Shown here one piece after another: positions 43,224 through 52,872 of a stretch of 64,000 nt of DNA. Where the stretch lies: contig NZ_SDHW01000003.1 of NCBI RefSeq assembly GCF_004118265.1, positions 372,001 through 436,000 of the forward strand, read 5' to 3'. Position 1 is the stretch's first letter, and each line of letters starts with the position of its first letter. The position numbers were made by a program, and so were the translations under genes. The notes beneath the pieces are model-generated. The model was not told the origin of the DNA, searched no databases, and worked only from the letters and a program-made list of their open reading frames with translations. Source of the DNA: Lacibacter luteus (lineage in GTDB: Bacteria; Bacteroidota; Bacteroidia; Chitinophagales; Chitinophagaceae).

Positions 43224-43733
43224 ATGAAACAAATCATTTATATACTTATTGCAATAACAGGCATGCTTGCAATTGCTTCCTGCGAAAAGAAAGATTACCC
43301 GATGGGGTTGGAAGAATACGAACATCATTACTATGCCATCTTTGTTCCAAACAATAACACTGCGGTAACCGTAACAAGATCACAAACAGCTTTGTTGAAA
43401 TTTCCTGTTCAGTTTTATTCAAGCTTTACCAGGAATTACGATGCAGTGGCGAGGTATGCAGTAACAACAGCAGGTATTAGTAATCCGGCTGTGCGTGGAC
43501 AGGATTTTGATATTGTAGATAAAAACGGAGTGGTGATTCCTTCGGCAGATACATCTTACAATATGATCTTTTCGCAGGCAAAGCAAGCAATGGATACCAT
43601 TTACATTAAACTGTTGAACAATGCAACGCCCGGTGCACGACGTATGGAAATACAAATGCTGGAGAACAAAACATCACAGTTCTACGTAGATATATTTTCA
43701 ACAGCTTTCAGAAGACCTGTCACCATCAACTAA
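43224..43733 (+). CDS. Small PUL lipoprotein (DUF1735/SusE-position type)
   Basis: 169 residues from ATG 43224 (the longer frame overlaps susD). Lipoprotein signal MKQIIYILIAITGMLAIASC. The rest is beta-rich with FPVQFYSSFTRNYDAVARYA and a C-terminal DTIYIKLLNNATPGARRMEI, in the manner of BT_3987/DUF1735-like domains that accompany SusCD pairs. Position directly after susD suggests a surface glycan-binding accessory. I do not recognise a specific family with certainty, and no catalytic motif is seen. Confidence 0.7.
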   Translation: MKQIIYILIAITGMLAIASCEKKDYPMGLEEYEHHYYAIFVPNNNTAVTVTRSQTALLKFPVQFYSSFTRNYDAVARYAVTTAGISNPAVRGQDFDIVDKNGVVIPSADTSYNMIFSQAKQAMDTIYIKLLNNATPGARRMEIQMLENKTSQFYVDIFSTAFRRPVTIN

Positions 43734-43855
43734 ACGTTAGCAGTAGTTTTATATAGTAAGAACCTTCATTATTGAAAAGCGAAGTTGAAGAATAAACCGG
43801 AGACTTCCTTTTCATAGTGAAGAAATACAGTATTACCTTTTGCCAAACAAGCAGC

Positions 43856-45592
43856 ATGCACAGAATCAATCTACTTCTATTTTTTATTGGTTTAAGCATT
43901 AACAGTAACGCACAGTTTTTGAAAACAAAGGCTGATGCAATTGTGAATGAAAAAGGTGAAAAAATTATTCTTCGTGGCATGGGGCTTGGCGGTTGGATGT
44001 TGCAGGAAGGATATATGTTCCGTTTATCTTTTCTTGGTCAGCAATACCGTATTAAAGAAAAGATCGCTGATGTTGTTGGTGAGGAGAAAACAAAATTGTT
44101 CTATGAACAATGGTTGCTCAATCACACAACAAAAAAAGATATTGATGCAATGGCTGCATGGGGATTTAATTCCATACGCTTGCCGATGCATTTTAATTTA
44201 TACACGCTTCCTGTTGATGATGAACCGGTGAAAGGGCAACATACATGGATCGAAAAAGGATTTGCCATGACCGATAGCTTGTTGAGTTGGTGCAAGGTAA
44301 ATAAGATGTATCTCATTTTAGATCTGCATGCAGCACCGGGCGGACAAGGAAATGATCTTCCTATTTCCGATAGAAATCCATCAAAACCATCGTTATGGGA
44401 AAGTGAAGCCAACCGTGAAAAGACCATTGCTTTGTGGAAGAAGTTAGCAGAACGATATGCAAACGAACCATGGATCGGTGGGTATGATATCATCAACGAA
44501 CCTAACTGGGGATTTGAAGATCCGAAGAATGACTTTCGTGGTACTGCCGAAAAAAAGAATGAGCCATTGAGAGAATTGATGATTGCCATTACAAAAGCCA
44601 TTCGTGAAGTAGATAAAAAACATATCATCATCATTGAGGGAAATGGTTTTGGAAATAATTACAGAGGTGTGTTGCCGCAATGGGATGATAATATGGTGCT
44701 GAGCTTTCATAAGTATGGCAACTTTAATACCGATGCTTCCATCAAAAACTTTTTAGACTTACGCCAGCAATATAACATGCCATTATGGTTGGGCGAATCG
44801 GGTGAAAATTCAAACACATGGTTTACCGAAGCAATTGGCCTCGTGGAAAAACATGGAATTGGTTGGGCATGGTGGCAGGAAAAAAAGATGGGCATCAATA
44901 ATCCATTGGAAATAAAACGGCCGGAGGGTTATGATAGGCTCTTAAACTATTGGTCGGGTAAAGGGCCAAAACCAACAGAAGAAGAAGCATGGAATACATT
45001 GCAACAGTTATTGCAGAACGTCAAATTTGAAAACAATGTTTTTCATCCTGATGTGGTGGATGCAATGATCAGGCAGGTGCAATCAACTTCAACAATCCCA
45101 TTCAAAAAGCATGTGATCAACAAAAACACAATTATCAAGGCTGTTGATTTTGATATGGGGCGTCAACGCTTCGCTTATTACGATACAGATTCTGCACGCT
45201 ATCAATACACACCCGGTGTAAATACAGATGGCAATAAAGGTCACACCTACCGCAACGATGGTTTAGATATAAAAACAGGAAATGACGGAGCTTATGTAAC
45301 CGATATTGAAACAGGCGAGTGGTTACAATATACAGTAACAGTGAGTGAGGCAGGTAGGTACAAGGTTTCATTTCTTATTGCAACAGATAAAGACAGTTGT
45401 TCGCTTTCACTACAACAGGATAGCAAAACAATCATCAACGGAATTGCATTGCCTGCAACAGGTGATATGCAGAATTTTCAATCATCATCCACATCGATTA
45501 TTTCTTTAAAAAAAGGCACAACGGTTTTTCGTGTGCTTGCTGCAAAAGGCGGATTTATTTTTTCAGCCATTCAATTCACAAAAACGAAATAA
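43856..45592 (+). CDS. GH5 glycoside hydrolase with C-terminal CBM6-like domain
   Basis: 578 residues from ATG 43856, which gives signal peptide MHRINLLLFFIGLSINSNAQ; the GTG at 43817 would add 13 residues before it. Family 5 (cellulase-fold) catalytic domain about 25-400: ILRGMGLGGWMLQEGYMF, WGFNSIRLPMHFNL, LDLHAAPGGQGND, acid/base Glu near 215 in IINEPNW and nucleophile Glu near 314 in LGESGE. A C-terminal jelly-roll domain (about 420-575: DGAYVTDIETGEWLQYTVTV) looks like CBM6. Retaining endo- or exo-beta-glycosidase acting on the locus's polysaccharide; specificity cannot be told. Six bases before the GH2 gene. Confidence 0.9.
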   Translation: MHRINLLLFFIGLSINSNAQFLKTKADAIVNEKGEKIILRGMGLGGWMLQEGYMFRLSFLGQQYRIKEKIADVVGEEKTKLFYEQWLLNHTTKKDIDAMAAWGFNSIRLPMHFNLYTLPVDDEPVKGQHTWIEKGFAMTDSLLSWCKVNKMYLILDLHAAPGGQGNDLPISDRNPSKPSLWESEANREKTIALWKKLAERYANEPWIGGYDIINEPNWGFEDPKNDFRGTAEKKNEPLRELMIAITKAIREVDKKHIIIIEGNGFGNNYRGVLPQWDDNMVLSFHKYGNFNTDASIKNFLDLRQQYNMPLWLGESGENSNTWFTEAIGLVEKHGIGWAWWQEKKMGINNPLEIKRPEGYDRLLNYWSGKGPKPTEEEAWNTLQQLLQNVKFENNVFHPDVVDAMIRQVQSTSTIPFKKHVINKNTIIKAVDFDMGRQRFAYYDTDSARYQYTPGVNTDGNKGHTYRNDGLDIKTGNDGAYVTDIETGEWLQYTVTVSEAGRYKVSFLIATDKDSCSLSLQQDSKTIINGIALPATGDMQNFQSSSTSIISLKKGTTVFRVLAAKGGFIFSAIQFTKTK

Positions 45593-45598
45593 CAAGTT

Positions 45599-48232
45599 TT
45601 GAAATTCATCCTTTCCCTATATGGTCTGTTGCTGACAGGATTTATCTATGCACAACCTGCTGCCATTACAAACATTAATCATGATTGGTTGTTTGCAAAA
45701 GAAAACAAACCAGCACAGGCAAAATGGGAACCTGTTCAGTTGCCACATACATGGAATACGGATGATGTAATGGATGATGTGCCCGGTTATTACAGGGGTG
45801 TTGGTTTATACAAGCGAAAACTTCCGATCAATAAAAAACTGAAAGGAAAACAAATCTATCTTTTGTTTGAAGGGGCCAACCAATTTGCAGAAGTGTTTAT
45901 CAATGGAAAGAAGGCTGGTGAACATACAGGTGGTTACTCTGCTTTTAGTATCGCTATTACAGATTTTGTGAACTTTGAAAAGGAAAATGAACTGTTGGTG
46001 AAAGTGGATAATAGTTTTAACCAGGATATACCGCCGCTCTCTGCAGATTTTACATTTTATGGTGGTCTTTACCGTGATGTATGGTTGAAGGTTGTTGACG
46101 CTGTTCATTTTTCAGTGCAGGAGAATGGACAATATATTACCACGCCATCTGTAAATGCAAAGAATGTAACTGTAGAGGTGCAGACGGTCATTAACAATAG
46201 CGAATCCGTTTCAAGAAAGATAAAGATCAATACCTTCGTCAGGAATAAAAAAGGAATTGTTGTTGCTTCTTCTTTGCAGCAGGTGCAAATAAAACCCGGC
46301 ACTGTTCATTCGTTTCGCCAGCCGGTCATCAATGTAAAAAGTCCGCAACTATGGTCGCCTGAATTGCCTTATTTGTACACAGTAACTTCTGAAATAAAAG
46401 ATGCGGTAACAGGCAAACTATTGGATGTTGTTACAAACAAACTTGGTTTTCGCTGGTTTCATTTTGATGCAGCAAAAGGTTTTTTCCTCAATGATAAACC
46501 TGTTAAGCTGGTTGGCACAAGTCGCCACCAGGATCATAAAGGATTGGGAAATGCAGTTCCTGATAAACTTGTAGTAAAGGATATACTTCTGCTCAAAAAA
46601 ATGGGTGGTAATTTTTTACGTGTTGCACATTATCCGCAAGACCCTTCAGTGTTGGCAGCATGCGATAGCTTGGGCATTTTAACTTCTGTTGAAATACCGG
46701 TGGTGAATGAAATAACAGAAACCGAAACGTTTTATAGTAATTGTCTTGCCATGCAGGCAGAAATGATCAGGCAACATTATAATCACCCCAGTGTGATCAT
46801 TTGGTGTTACATGAACGAAGTATTGCTTCGTCCACATTACAATAATGACAAGGAAAAACAAAAAAACTATTTTGCTGCTATTACCAAACTTGCAAAAGCA
46901 TTAGACAGTGTTACACGCAAGGAAGATCCTTCCCGTTACACCATGATCGCTCATCATGGCGATTACAAACGTTACAATGAAACAGGGTTGAACAATATTG
47001 CAATGATTGTTGGCTGGAATCTCTATTCAGGTTGGTATGGGCCAAACATGTCAGACTTTCCTGTATTTCTTGATACGTTTCATAAACGGCATCCAAACAC
47101 ACCCATTGTTGTTTCAGAATACGGAGCAGATGCTGATCCACGTATCCGCAGCACAGCACCTGTGCGTTTTGATAAAAGTGTGGAGTACACAACAAAACTG
47201 CATCAATATTATTTTACTGAAATGATGAAGCGGCCTTTTGTTGCAGCAGCAATGATCTGGAACCTGGCCGATTTTAATTCAGAAACAAGAGTTGAATCAA
47301 TGCCGCATATCAATAACAAAGGTTTGCTGGAGTGGGACAGAACTGCAAAAGATCCTTATTATTATTACCAGGCTATGTTATCGAAAAATGCATTCATTAA
47401 AATAATGGGCGCTTCAACAATTGCCGGGATTGCAGACAGTAGTAATTTAATTTGCACAAGACAGGTACAGGTTGCTGCAAACATTGATGAAGTTGAACTG
47501 ATCCTGAATGGACAAACGATCGGGAAAAAGAAAACGGTTGACGGGTTGAGCGAATGGCAACTGCCATTTAAGAATGGAAACAATGTAATTGAAGTGAAAG
47601 GAGAGTTTGCCGGAAAAATGCATAGCGATAAAAAGATCGTAACGTTTTTATTGCAGTCACATCATTTTGATCAGGTGTTGAAATTTGAACAACTGAATAT
47701 CCTGCTTGGCGCCAAACGTTATTTTGTAGATGATGAAAAGCAGCAATGGATTCCTGATCAACCATACAAAGAAGGAAGCTGGGGATTCATTGGTGGTAAA
47801 ATATTTCAGATACCCAATAGTAACCGCTTGCCTTACGGCACCGATAAAAATATTGCAGGCACAAATAATGATCCTGTTTATCAAACACAACAGATCGGTA
47901 TTAAAAAGTATCGCCTTGATCTTCCGGCGGGTGATTATGAACTCACTTTGCATTTTGCCGAACTGTTGGGTGGGCAGGTAAAAGAATTGCCTTACAATCT
48001 TACCGACCCCGAACGGATAGAGCCAAATGGGAAAAGAATTTTCAATGTGTATATAAACGGCAATTTGCTGCTCGATAATTTTGATATTGCAGCTCAATAT
48101 GGTTCTGCAACAGCAGTAAGTAAAAAAGTAAAAGTTTCAGTAACCGGTAATACAGGTATTGAAATTGATTTCCGGTCCGTTGAAGGCGAACCCATATTGA
48201 ATGCATTACAGGTTAAAAAACTAAACAAGTAA
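45599..48232 (+). CDS. GH2 glycoside hydrolase with malectin-like C-terminus
   Basis: 877 residues, start TTG giving signal peptide MKFILSLYGLLLTGFIYAQ. GH2 architecture: sugar-binding jelly roll (VQLPHTWNTDDVMDDVPGYY, RGVGLYKRKL), Ig-like domain, TIM barrel with VGTSRHQDHKGLG, acid/base Glu near 407 in WCYMNEVLLR and nucleophile Glu near 507 in IVVSEYGAD. A malectin-like domain occupies about 690-870 (DLPAGDYELTLHFAELLGG). Beta-galactosidase or beta-glucuronidase activity is likely for this subfamily, but the sequence does not decide. The non-ATG start follows the GH5 stop by 6 bases, implying coupled translation. Confidence 0.9.
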   Translation: MKFILSLYGLLLTGFIYAQPAAITNINHDWLFAKENKPAQAKWEPVQLPHTWNTDDVMDDVPGYYRGVGLYKRKLPINKKLKGKQIYLLFEGANQFAEVFINGKKAGEHTGGYSAFSIAITDFVNFEKENELLVKVDNSFNQDIPPLSADFTFYGGLYRDVWLKVVDAVHFSVQENGQYITTPSVNAKNVTVEVQTVINNSESVSRKIKINTFVRNKKGIVVASSLQQVQIKPGTVHSFRQPVINVKSPQLWSPELPYLYTVTSEIKDAVTGKLLDVVTNKLGFRWFHFDAAKGFFLNDKPVKLVGTSRHQDHKGLGNAVPDKLVVKDILLLKKMGGNFLRVAHYPQDPSVLAACDSLGILTSVEIPVVNEITETETFYSNCLAMQAEMIRQHYNHPSVIIWCYMNEVLLRPHYNNDKEKQKNYFAAITKLAKALDSVTRKEDPSRYTMIAHHGDYKRYNETGLNNIAMIVGWNLYSGWYGPNMSDFPVFLDTFHKRHPNTPIVVSEYGADADPRIRSTAPVRFDKSVEYTTKLHQYYFTEMMKRPFVAAAMIWNLADFNSETRVESMPHINNKGLLEWDRTAKDPYYYYQAMLSKNAFIKIMGASTIAGIADSSNLICTRQVQVAANIDEVELILNGQTIGKKKTVDGLSEWQLPFKNGNNVIEVKGEFAGKMHSDKKIVTFLLQSHHFDQVLKFEQLNILLGAKRYFVDDEKQQWIPDQPYKEGSWGFIGGKIFQIPNSNRLPYGTDKNIAGTNNDPVYQTQQIGIKKYRLDLPAGDYELTLHFAELLGGQVKELPYNLTDPERIEPNGKRIFNVYINGNLLLDNFDIAAQYGSATAVSKKVKVSVTGNTGIEIDFRSVEGEPILNALQVKKLNK

Positions 48233-48233
48233 G

Positions 48234-49754
48234 ATGCTGAACAATTTTCAGTTCATAATAAATACAAGTGTAATTGCGGTTCTGCTTTTCATTACTACAC
48301 CTACAACTGCACAGCAAACCTGGAGTTCAAAATATGTGCAGGTAAAAAAAGATGGAAGCATTGTGTATGCAAAAGATGAACTCGGAAATAGCATTCCTGA
48401 TTTTAGTGGAGTCGGCTATCAGCGAAACAGGAAACCGTTGCCTGTTGTACCTGTTGTGAAAACAATTGATGCCAATGCTGATAATGATGAACAAACTATT
48501 CAGTCAGCCATTGATGAAGTAACCAAAATGAAAATGGATGCCAATGGTTTTCGAGGAGCCATCCTGTTGAAGAAAGGAGTTTATAAAATTCCGGGCACGA
48601 TCCGTATTAAAACCAGCGGCATTGTACTGCGTGGTGAAGGTGAGGAAACAAAACTTATTGCAACAGGAAAGGGACAGCGAAAACTGATTGTTGTTACAGG
48701 TGCAGGTGAACTAAAAGAAACAGGAGGATCAAGGCGCAAGATCACGGATGCTTATGTGCCTGTTGGAGCAAAATCTTTTACAGTTGGAAATGCAAATGGA
48801 TTAAAAGTTGGTGACAGCATTGTTCTGTATCGCCCTGCAACAAAAAACTGGATCGAAGACATTAAGATGAATGAAATAGAAGTGAGAGACAGCACTACAA
48901 AGCAATGGAGTACTGCAGAATATGGATTGCATTACGAACGTGTGATCACCAAAATTGAAAACGACAAGATCTATATTGACAATCCTGTTGTAATGGCGAT
49001 GGAGGAGAAGTATGGTGGTGGTGAAATTTATCTGTACAGTTTTGCCGGTCGTATTTCAAATGTTGGAATAGAAAATTTGTTGTGTGAATCGGAATATACA
49101 AGTGATGAAGATGAGGATCATGGATGGGATGCTGTTTTTTTCAATCGGGTAGCAGGTGGTTGGGTAACAAAAGTTACAGCCAAACATTTCGGTTATTCCT
49201 GCGTGAACCTTGGTTACCAGGCAAGAAATATTACCGTGAGTGATTGCAATTACATTCAACCAAAATCAAAGATCACGGGCAGCCGTCGTTACTCATTTAA
49301 TAACGATGGACAATTAAATCTTTTCATGCATTGTTTTGCTTCAGAAGGCCGGCATGATTTTGTGAACGGTGCAATGGTATGCGGCCCCAATGTATTTTAC
49401 AATTGTAAAGCCGAAAATACAAAGGCCGATATCGGTCCGCATCATCGTTGGGCAACAGGAACGTTATTTGATAACATTATTACCGATGGTGAATTGAATA
49501 TACAGGATCGTGGTAATTGGGGAACAGGGCATGGATGGGCCGGTGCAAATATGGTGGTATGGAATTGTACAGTTGGTAAAGCGGTCATTCAAAATCCATG
49601 GGCATCAGCAAAAAATTATGTCATTGGGTTGAAAGGAACAAAATACAGCGGACGATTAACAGGAAGACCCGATGCTGAATGGGAAGGACAAAACAAAGAT
49701 GGATTAACACCGCAGTCTTTGTATATGACGCAATTGAAAGCAGCAACAAAATAA
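48234..49754 (+). CDS. Secreted right-handed beta-helix protein, putative polysaccharide lyase
   Basis: 506 residues, signal peptide ending TPTTAQ. Begins with the pectate-lyase-superfamily entry of beta-helix proteins: DNDEQTIQSAIDEVTKMK, GAILLKKGVYKIPGTIRI, GIVLRGEGEETKLI. Helical rungs follow (VGIENLLCESEYTSDEDEDH, AKHFGYSCVNLGYQARNITV, HCFASEGRHDFVNGAMVCGP, GPHHRWATGTLFDNII). Conserved-looking His/Asp/Arg residues in SEGRHDFV and GPHHRWATG could form an active site. I do not recognise a described CAZy family. Its place before GH88, which removes unsaturated uronic acids made by lyases, makes a lyase role likely but unproven. One base after the GH2 stop. Confidence 0.75.
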   Translation: MLNNFQFIINTSVIAVLLFITTPTTAQQTWSSKYVQVKKDGSIVYAKDELGNSIPDFSGVGYQRNRKPLPVVPVVKTIDANADNDEQTIQSAIDEVTKMKMDANGFRGAILLKKGVYKIPGTIRIKTSGIVLRGEGEETKLIATGKGQRKLIVVTGAGELKETGGSRRKITDAYVPVGAKSFTVGNANGLKVGDSIVLYRPATKNWIEDIKMNEIEVRDSTTKQWSTAEYGLHYERVITKIENDKIYIDNPVVMAMEEKYGGGEIYLYSFAGRISNVGIENLLCESEYTSDEDEDHGWDAVFFNRVAGGWVTKVTAKHFGYSCVNLGYQARNITVSDCNYIQPKSKITGSRRYSFNNDGQLNLFMHCFASEGRHDFVNGAMVCGPNVFYNCKAENTKADIGPHHRWATGTLFDNIITDGELNIQDRGNWGTGHGWAGANMVVWNCTVGKAVIQNPWASAKNYVIGLKGTKYSGRLTGRPDAEWEGQNKDGLTPQSLYMTQLKAATK

Positions 49755-49773
49755 TATTCACACAACAATATTT

Positions 49774-50934
49774 ATGAAGTATAAATTAATAGCCGTAACA
49801 GTTATCAGTTTATTTGTTGCGGAACTCAGTATTGCACAAAGCACCAATAAAGTATTTGAAGATGCAGAGAAGCAACTTGCACTCATGTACAGGGAAGCAA
49901 TTGCAAACCGCAACGACAGACGCATTTTCCCAAGAACATTGCAGCATGATTCAATTCACCTCGTAGTGTCAAACGATTGGACTAGTGGTTTTTTTCCCGG
50001 CATGTTATGGTTTATGTATGAGTACACGAATAAACCGGAGTGGATCACAAGAGCAGAAGAGTTTACAGCTTTGATGGAGCGTGAACCAAAGAACCGCAAC
50101 TCACATGATGTTGGGTTTAAAGTGTACAACAGTTATGGTAATGGTTATCGCCTCACACAAAATGAAGATTATAAAAAGCAAGTGTTGCAGAGTGCAGCTA
50201 CATTGGTCACAAGATTTAATCCAACAGTTGGATGTATCCGTTCATGGGATTTCGGCAAATGGCAATACCCCGTGATCATTGATAATATGATGAACCTTGA
50301 ATTATTATTTGCTGCTACAAAACTCAGCGGCGATTCATCTTATTATAAAGTAGCGGTTGCACATGCAAATACTACACTCAAAAACCATTTCAGAAAAGAC
50401 TACAGTACATTTCATGTAATGGATTACGATACCATTACAGGCAAAGCAATTGGCGGAAGCACACACCAGGGTTATGCTGATGCATCGGCATGGGCGAGGG
50501 GACAGGGCTGGGCTTTGTATGGTTATACCATGTGCTACAGGGAAACAAAGAACCCTGCTTATTTGCAACAGGCCGAAAATGTTGCAGCGTATTTAATGAA
50601 TCATCCTTCGTTACCTGCCGATAAAATTCCTGTGTGGGATTTTAATGTGCCCAATCTTAACAGTGAACCAAGAGATGCATCGGCAGCAGCTATTATTGCA
50701 TCGGCTTTGTATGAGTTGAAAGATTATTCAAAGAACAAGAAGCAATACAAAGCATTTGCCGATAAGATCATGCAAAGTCTTAGTCAACATTACCGTGCGC
50801 CAATGGGATCGGCCAAAGGTTTTATTCTCTTACATAGTACAGGACACAAACCTGTAAATGGCGAAGTGGATGTGCCATTGATCTATGCCGATTATTATTT
50901 TTTAGAGGCGTTGTTGAGAAGAGACAGACAGTAG
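49774..50934 (+). CDS. GH88 unsaturated glucuronyl hydrolase
   Basis: 386 residues, signal peptide MKYKLIAVTVISLFVAELSI ending in AQ. Alpha/alpha-barrel family 88: NDWTSGFFPGMLWFMYEY, SHDVGFKVYNSYGNGYRL with Asp112, and VIIDNMMNLELLF with Asp170, the two catalytic Asp positions; also QGYADASAWARGQGWALYGY and IPVWDFNVPN. Hydrates and releases the 4,5-unsaturated uronic acid from oligosaccharide ends created by a polysaccharide lyase. Last gene of the locus, 20 bases after the beta-helix gene. It implies that the target glycan contains uronic acid. Confidence 0.92.
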   Translation: MKYKLIAVTVISLFVAELSIAQSTNKVFEDAEKQLALMYREAIANRNDRRIFPRTLQHDSIHLVVSNDWTSGFFPGMLWFMYEYTNKPEWITRAEEFTALMEREPKNRNSHDVGFKVYNSYGNGYRLTQNEDYKKQVLQSAATLVTRFNPTVGCIRSWDFGKWQYPVIIDNMMNLELLFAATKLSGDSSYYKVAVAHANTTLKNHFRKDYSTFHVMDYDTITGKAIGGSTHQGYADASAWARGQGWALYGYTMCYRETKNPAYLQQAENVAAYLMNHPSLPADKIPVWDFNVPNLNSEPRDASAAAIIASALYELKDYSKNKKQYKAFADKIMQSLSQHYRAPMGSAKGFILLHSTGHKPVNGEVDVPLIYADYYFLEALLRRDRQ

Positions 50935-51002
50935 TTTAATCTTTTCAACAGTATATGCCAGCGAATCATTTCCATTGTTTTTTTCGTTTACTTTGGCAAT
51001 TC

Positions 51003-51605
51003 ATGGCAGTAGATCAGAAACAGGAAATGATTATTGATGCGGCGATCAAACGGTTTGCACATTTTGGGGTGAACAAAACCACCATGAATGAGATTGCAGC
51101 TGATCTTTCCATTTCCAAAGCATTGCTGTATTATTATTTCCCCGATAAGAAGAGTTTGTTTGCAGCTGTGCTCAAACATATCACTTCAGCAGCAGCCATT
51201 TCGTTCGATCAGGTGCTGGTCGGCGAAAGCGATCCGCAAAAAGCAATTCTTTCTTTTCTCGATAGCCGTACCGATTTTATTATCCGCTATTATAATATTG
51301 TTGAGTACCTGCGCAACATGCGTCAGCCCGGACTTCCCCCCGAATTAAAGGCAATTTTCGACGATATCCGAAAACGGGATCTCGGCCGGATTGCAGAAAT
51401 TATGGAAAAGGGGAAAAGGGACGGCATCTTCCAGATGGAGAATGCAGCAAAAGCTGCCGAACTGTATTTCGATTTCCTGGAGAGTTTTCGAATGGCCTAC
51501 TTTGCTCAAAGCTCCACTTTCTTCCCGGATGGCAAACAATTCCGTGCACTCCTCAAGCGGGAAAAAGAATTTTCTGTCATTTTTTTGAAAGGTTTAGCGA
51601 AGTAA
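51003..51605 (+). CDS. TetR/AcrR-family regulator 1
   Basis: 200 residues from ATG 51003 (MAVDQKQEMIIDAAIKRFAH); the earlier ATG at 50955 adds a non-family segment. HTH: GVNKTTMNEIAADLSISKAL followed by LYYYFPDKKSLFAAVL. The C-terminal ligand domain is not classifiable by eye. It is the first of three consecutive TetR genes ahead of an RND efflux operon. A Bacteroidota -7 box separates it from the second, so it may be transcribed apart from the rest. Confidence 0.9.
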   Translation: MAVDQKQEMIIDAAIKRFAHFGVNKTTMNEIAADLSISKALLYYYFPDKKSLFAAVLKHITSAAAISFDQVLVGESDPQKAILSFLDSRTDFIIRYYNIVEYLRNMRQPGLPPELKAIFDDIRKRDLGRIAEIMEKGKRDGIFQMENAAKAAELYFDFLESFRMAYFAQSSTFFPDGKQFRALLKREKEFSVIFLKGLAK

Positions 51606-51619
51606 CAATTTTTTTGCCT

Positions 51620-51627
51620 TATCTTTG
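51620..51627 (+). promoter_or_regulatory. -7 box ahead of TetR 2 and the efflux operon
   Basis: TATCTTTG, exact match to TAnnTTTG, about 50 bases before the GTG start at 51676. No convincing -33 element was found. The TTG at 51625 that opens the longest frame is part of this box. Confidence 0.45.
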
Positions 51628-51675
51628 ACTTTTAAATCAAAAAAGTCAGTAGGTCAAAAAGTAAAAAAGTTAAAC

Positions 51676-52275
51676 GTGAAAGGTGCGGTAAAACAGGAAC
51701 AGATTCTGGAGGCGGCCATCAGGCGCCTGTCGCATTTCGGAGTGCATAAAACAACACTCACCGAAATTGCCGACGACCTGAGCATTTCCAAACAGGCACT
51801 GATGTATTACTACCACGATAAAGCATCGCTTGTAACCAGCGTACTGGAAAAAATAGCAGGTGATTACATCGTAGAGGTAAAGAAACTGATGGCGAAAAAT
51901 CTATCACTCAATCATCTTTTTACGGGGCTTGTGGATATGCGTCATTCTTTTTTTGGCAGGTATCACATGCTGTTTATACAAATGAAGACTGATGGCTTTA
52001 CACGCAGCAGTTCAGAAATCGAAGCAACTAGAAAGCAGGCAGAACAGGCAGAACGAATAGCATTGGCAGAAAGGTTGAAGAGTGAAATAACGCAAGGAAC
52101 CATTCGTGAAATTGATACAGATACAACAGTGCAGTTAATGCTGGATACTATGGCAGCTTTTGCCTACAGCATGCAGTTTACCTGCCCCATTCCAACAGAA
52201 GATCAGCTGCAGCAGTTGTTTGACCGGCAAAAGAATGCTGTGCTTTTAATGATTAACGGAATAACAACAAAGTGA
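51676..52275 (+). CDS. TetR/AcrR-family regulator 2
   Basis: 199 residues from a likely GTG at 51676 (MKGAVKQEQILEAAIRRLSH); the frame opens at TTG 51625 inside the -7 box. HTH: GVHKTTLTEIADDLSISKQA then LMYYYHDKASLVTSVL, close to regulator 1, so the two look like an old tandem duplication. Its stop overlaps the start of regulator 3 (TGATG). Probably a ligand-responsive repressor of the efflux genes downstream; which of the three does this is not decidable. Confidence 0.87.
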   Translation: MKGAVKQEQILEAAIRRLSHFGVHKTTLTEIADDLSISKQALMYYYHDKASLVTSVLEKIAGDYIVEVKKLMAKNLSLNHLFTGLVDMRHSFFGRYHMLFIQMKTDGFTRSSSEIEATRKQAEQAERIALAERLKSEITQGTIREIDTDTTVQLMLDTMAAFAYSMQFTCPIPTEDQLQQLFDRQKNAVLLMINGITTK

Positions 52276-52871
52276 TGACAGCACGCATTCAACAAAAAGC
52301 ACGTGAGTTATTTTTTAAGTACGGCATTAAGAGTATTTCGCTTGATGATCTGGCGAAGCGTGCAGGTATTTCAAAGAAAACATTGTACCAGCACTTTGCC
52401 GATAAGCAGGCCATTGTACACGAGCTGCTTGATGAATTGCTGAGCAGCTACGAACAGGCATTTAAACATTGTGCAGCGAAGGCAGCAAATGCAGTGGAAG
52501 AAATAAGTATGCAGGCCGATGAAGTATTTCCGGCATTACCGGAAGTGAGCCGTTTGTTTTTTTACGATCTGCGTAAGTATGATGCAGCAGGGTGGAATAA
52601 AGTGAGCAGTTATCTTAACCAGTTTCTGCTGCCATGTTTCATTGCAAATATTGAAAGAGGAATGAAAGAAGAATTATACCGGGAAGAATTGCCCGTTGAT
52701 CTTACTGCTGAAATACGCATGCAACAGATCAACACCATATTCGACAGTACCGAATTCTCCACCCGCAAACTGCATACTGTGCAATTGATGAAAGATCTAT
52801 CACAATTCTATTTGCATGCCATAACAACAACAAAAGGAAAAACAGTTATCAGGAAATATTCAAAACAATAG
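52275..52871 (+). CDS. TetR/AcrR-family regulator 3
   Basis: 198 residues from ATG 52275, overlapping the previous stop. HTH: GIKSISLDDLAKRAGISKKT then LYQHFADKQAIVHELLDELL. More distant from regulators 1 and 2 than they are from each other. One base before the TolC-like gene, so it is co-transcribed with the pump and is the best candidate for its local repressor. Confidence 0.9.
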   Translation: MTARIQQKARELFFKYGIKSISLDDLAKRAGISKKTLYQHFADKQAIVHELLDELLSSYEQAFKHCAAKAANAVEEISMQADEVFPALPEVSRLFFYDLRKYDAAGWNKVSSYLNQFLLPCFIANIERGMKEELYREELPVDLTAEIRMQQINTIFDSTEFSTRKLHTVQLMKDLSQFYLHAITTTKGKTVIRKYSKQ

Positions 52872-52872
52872 A

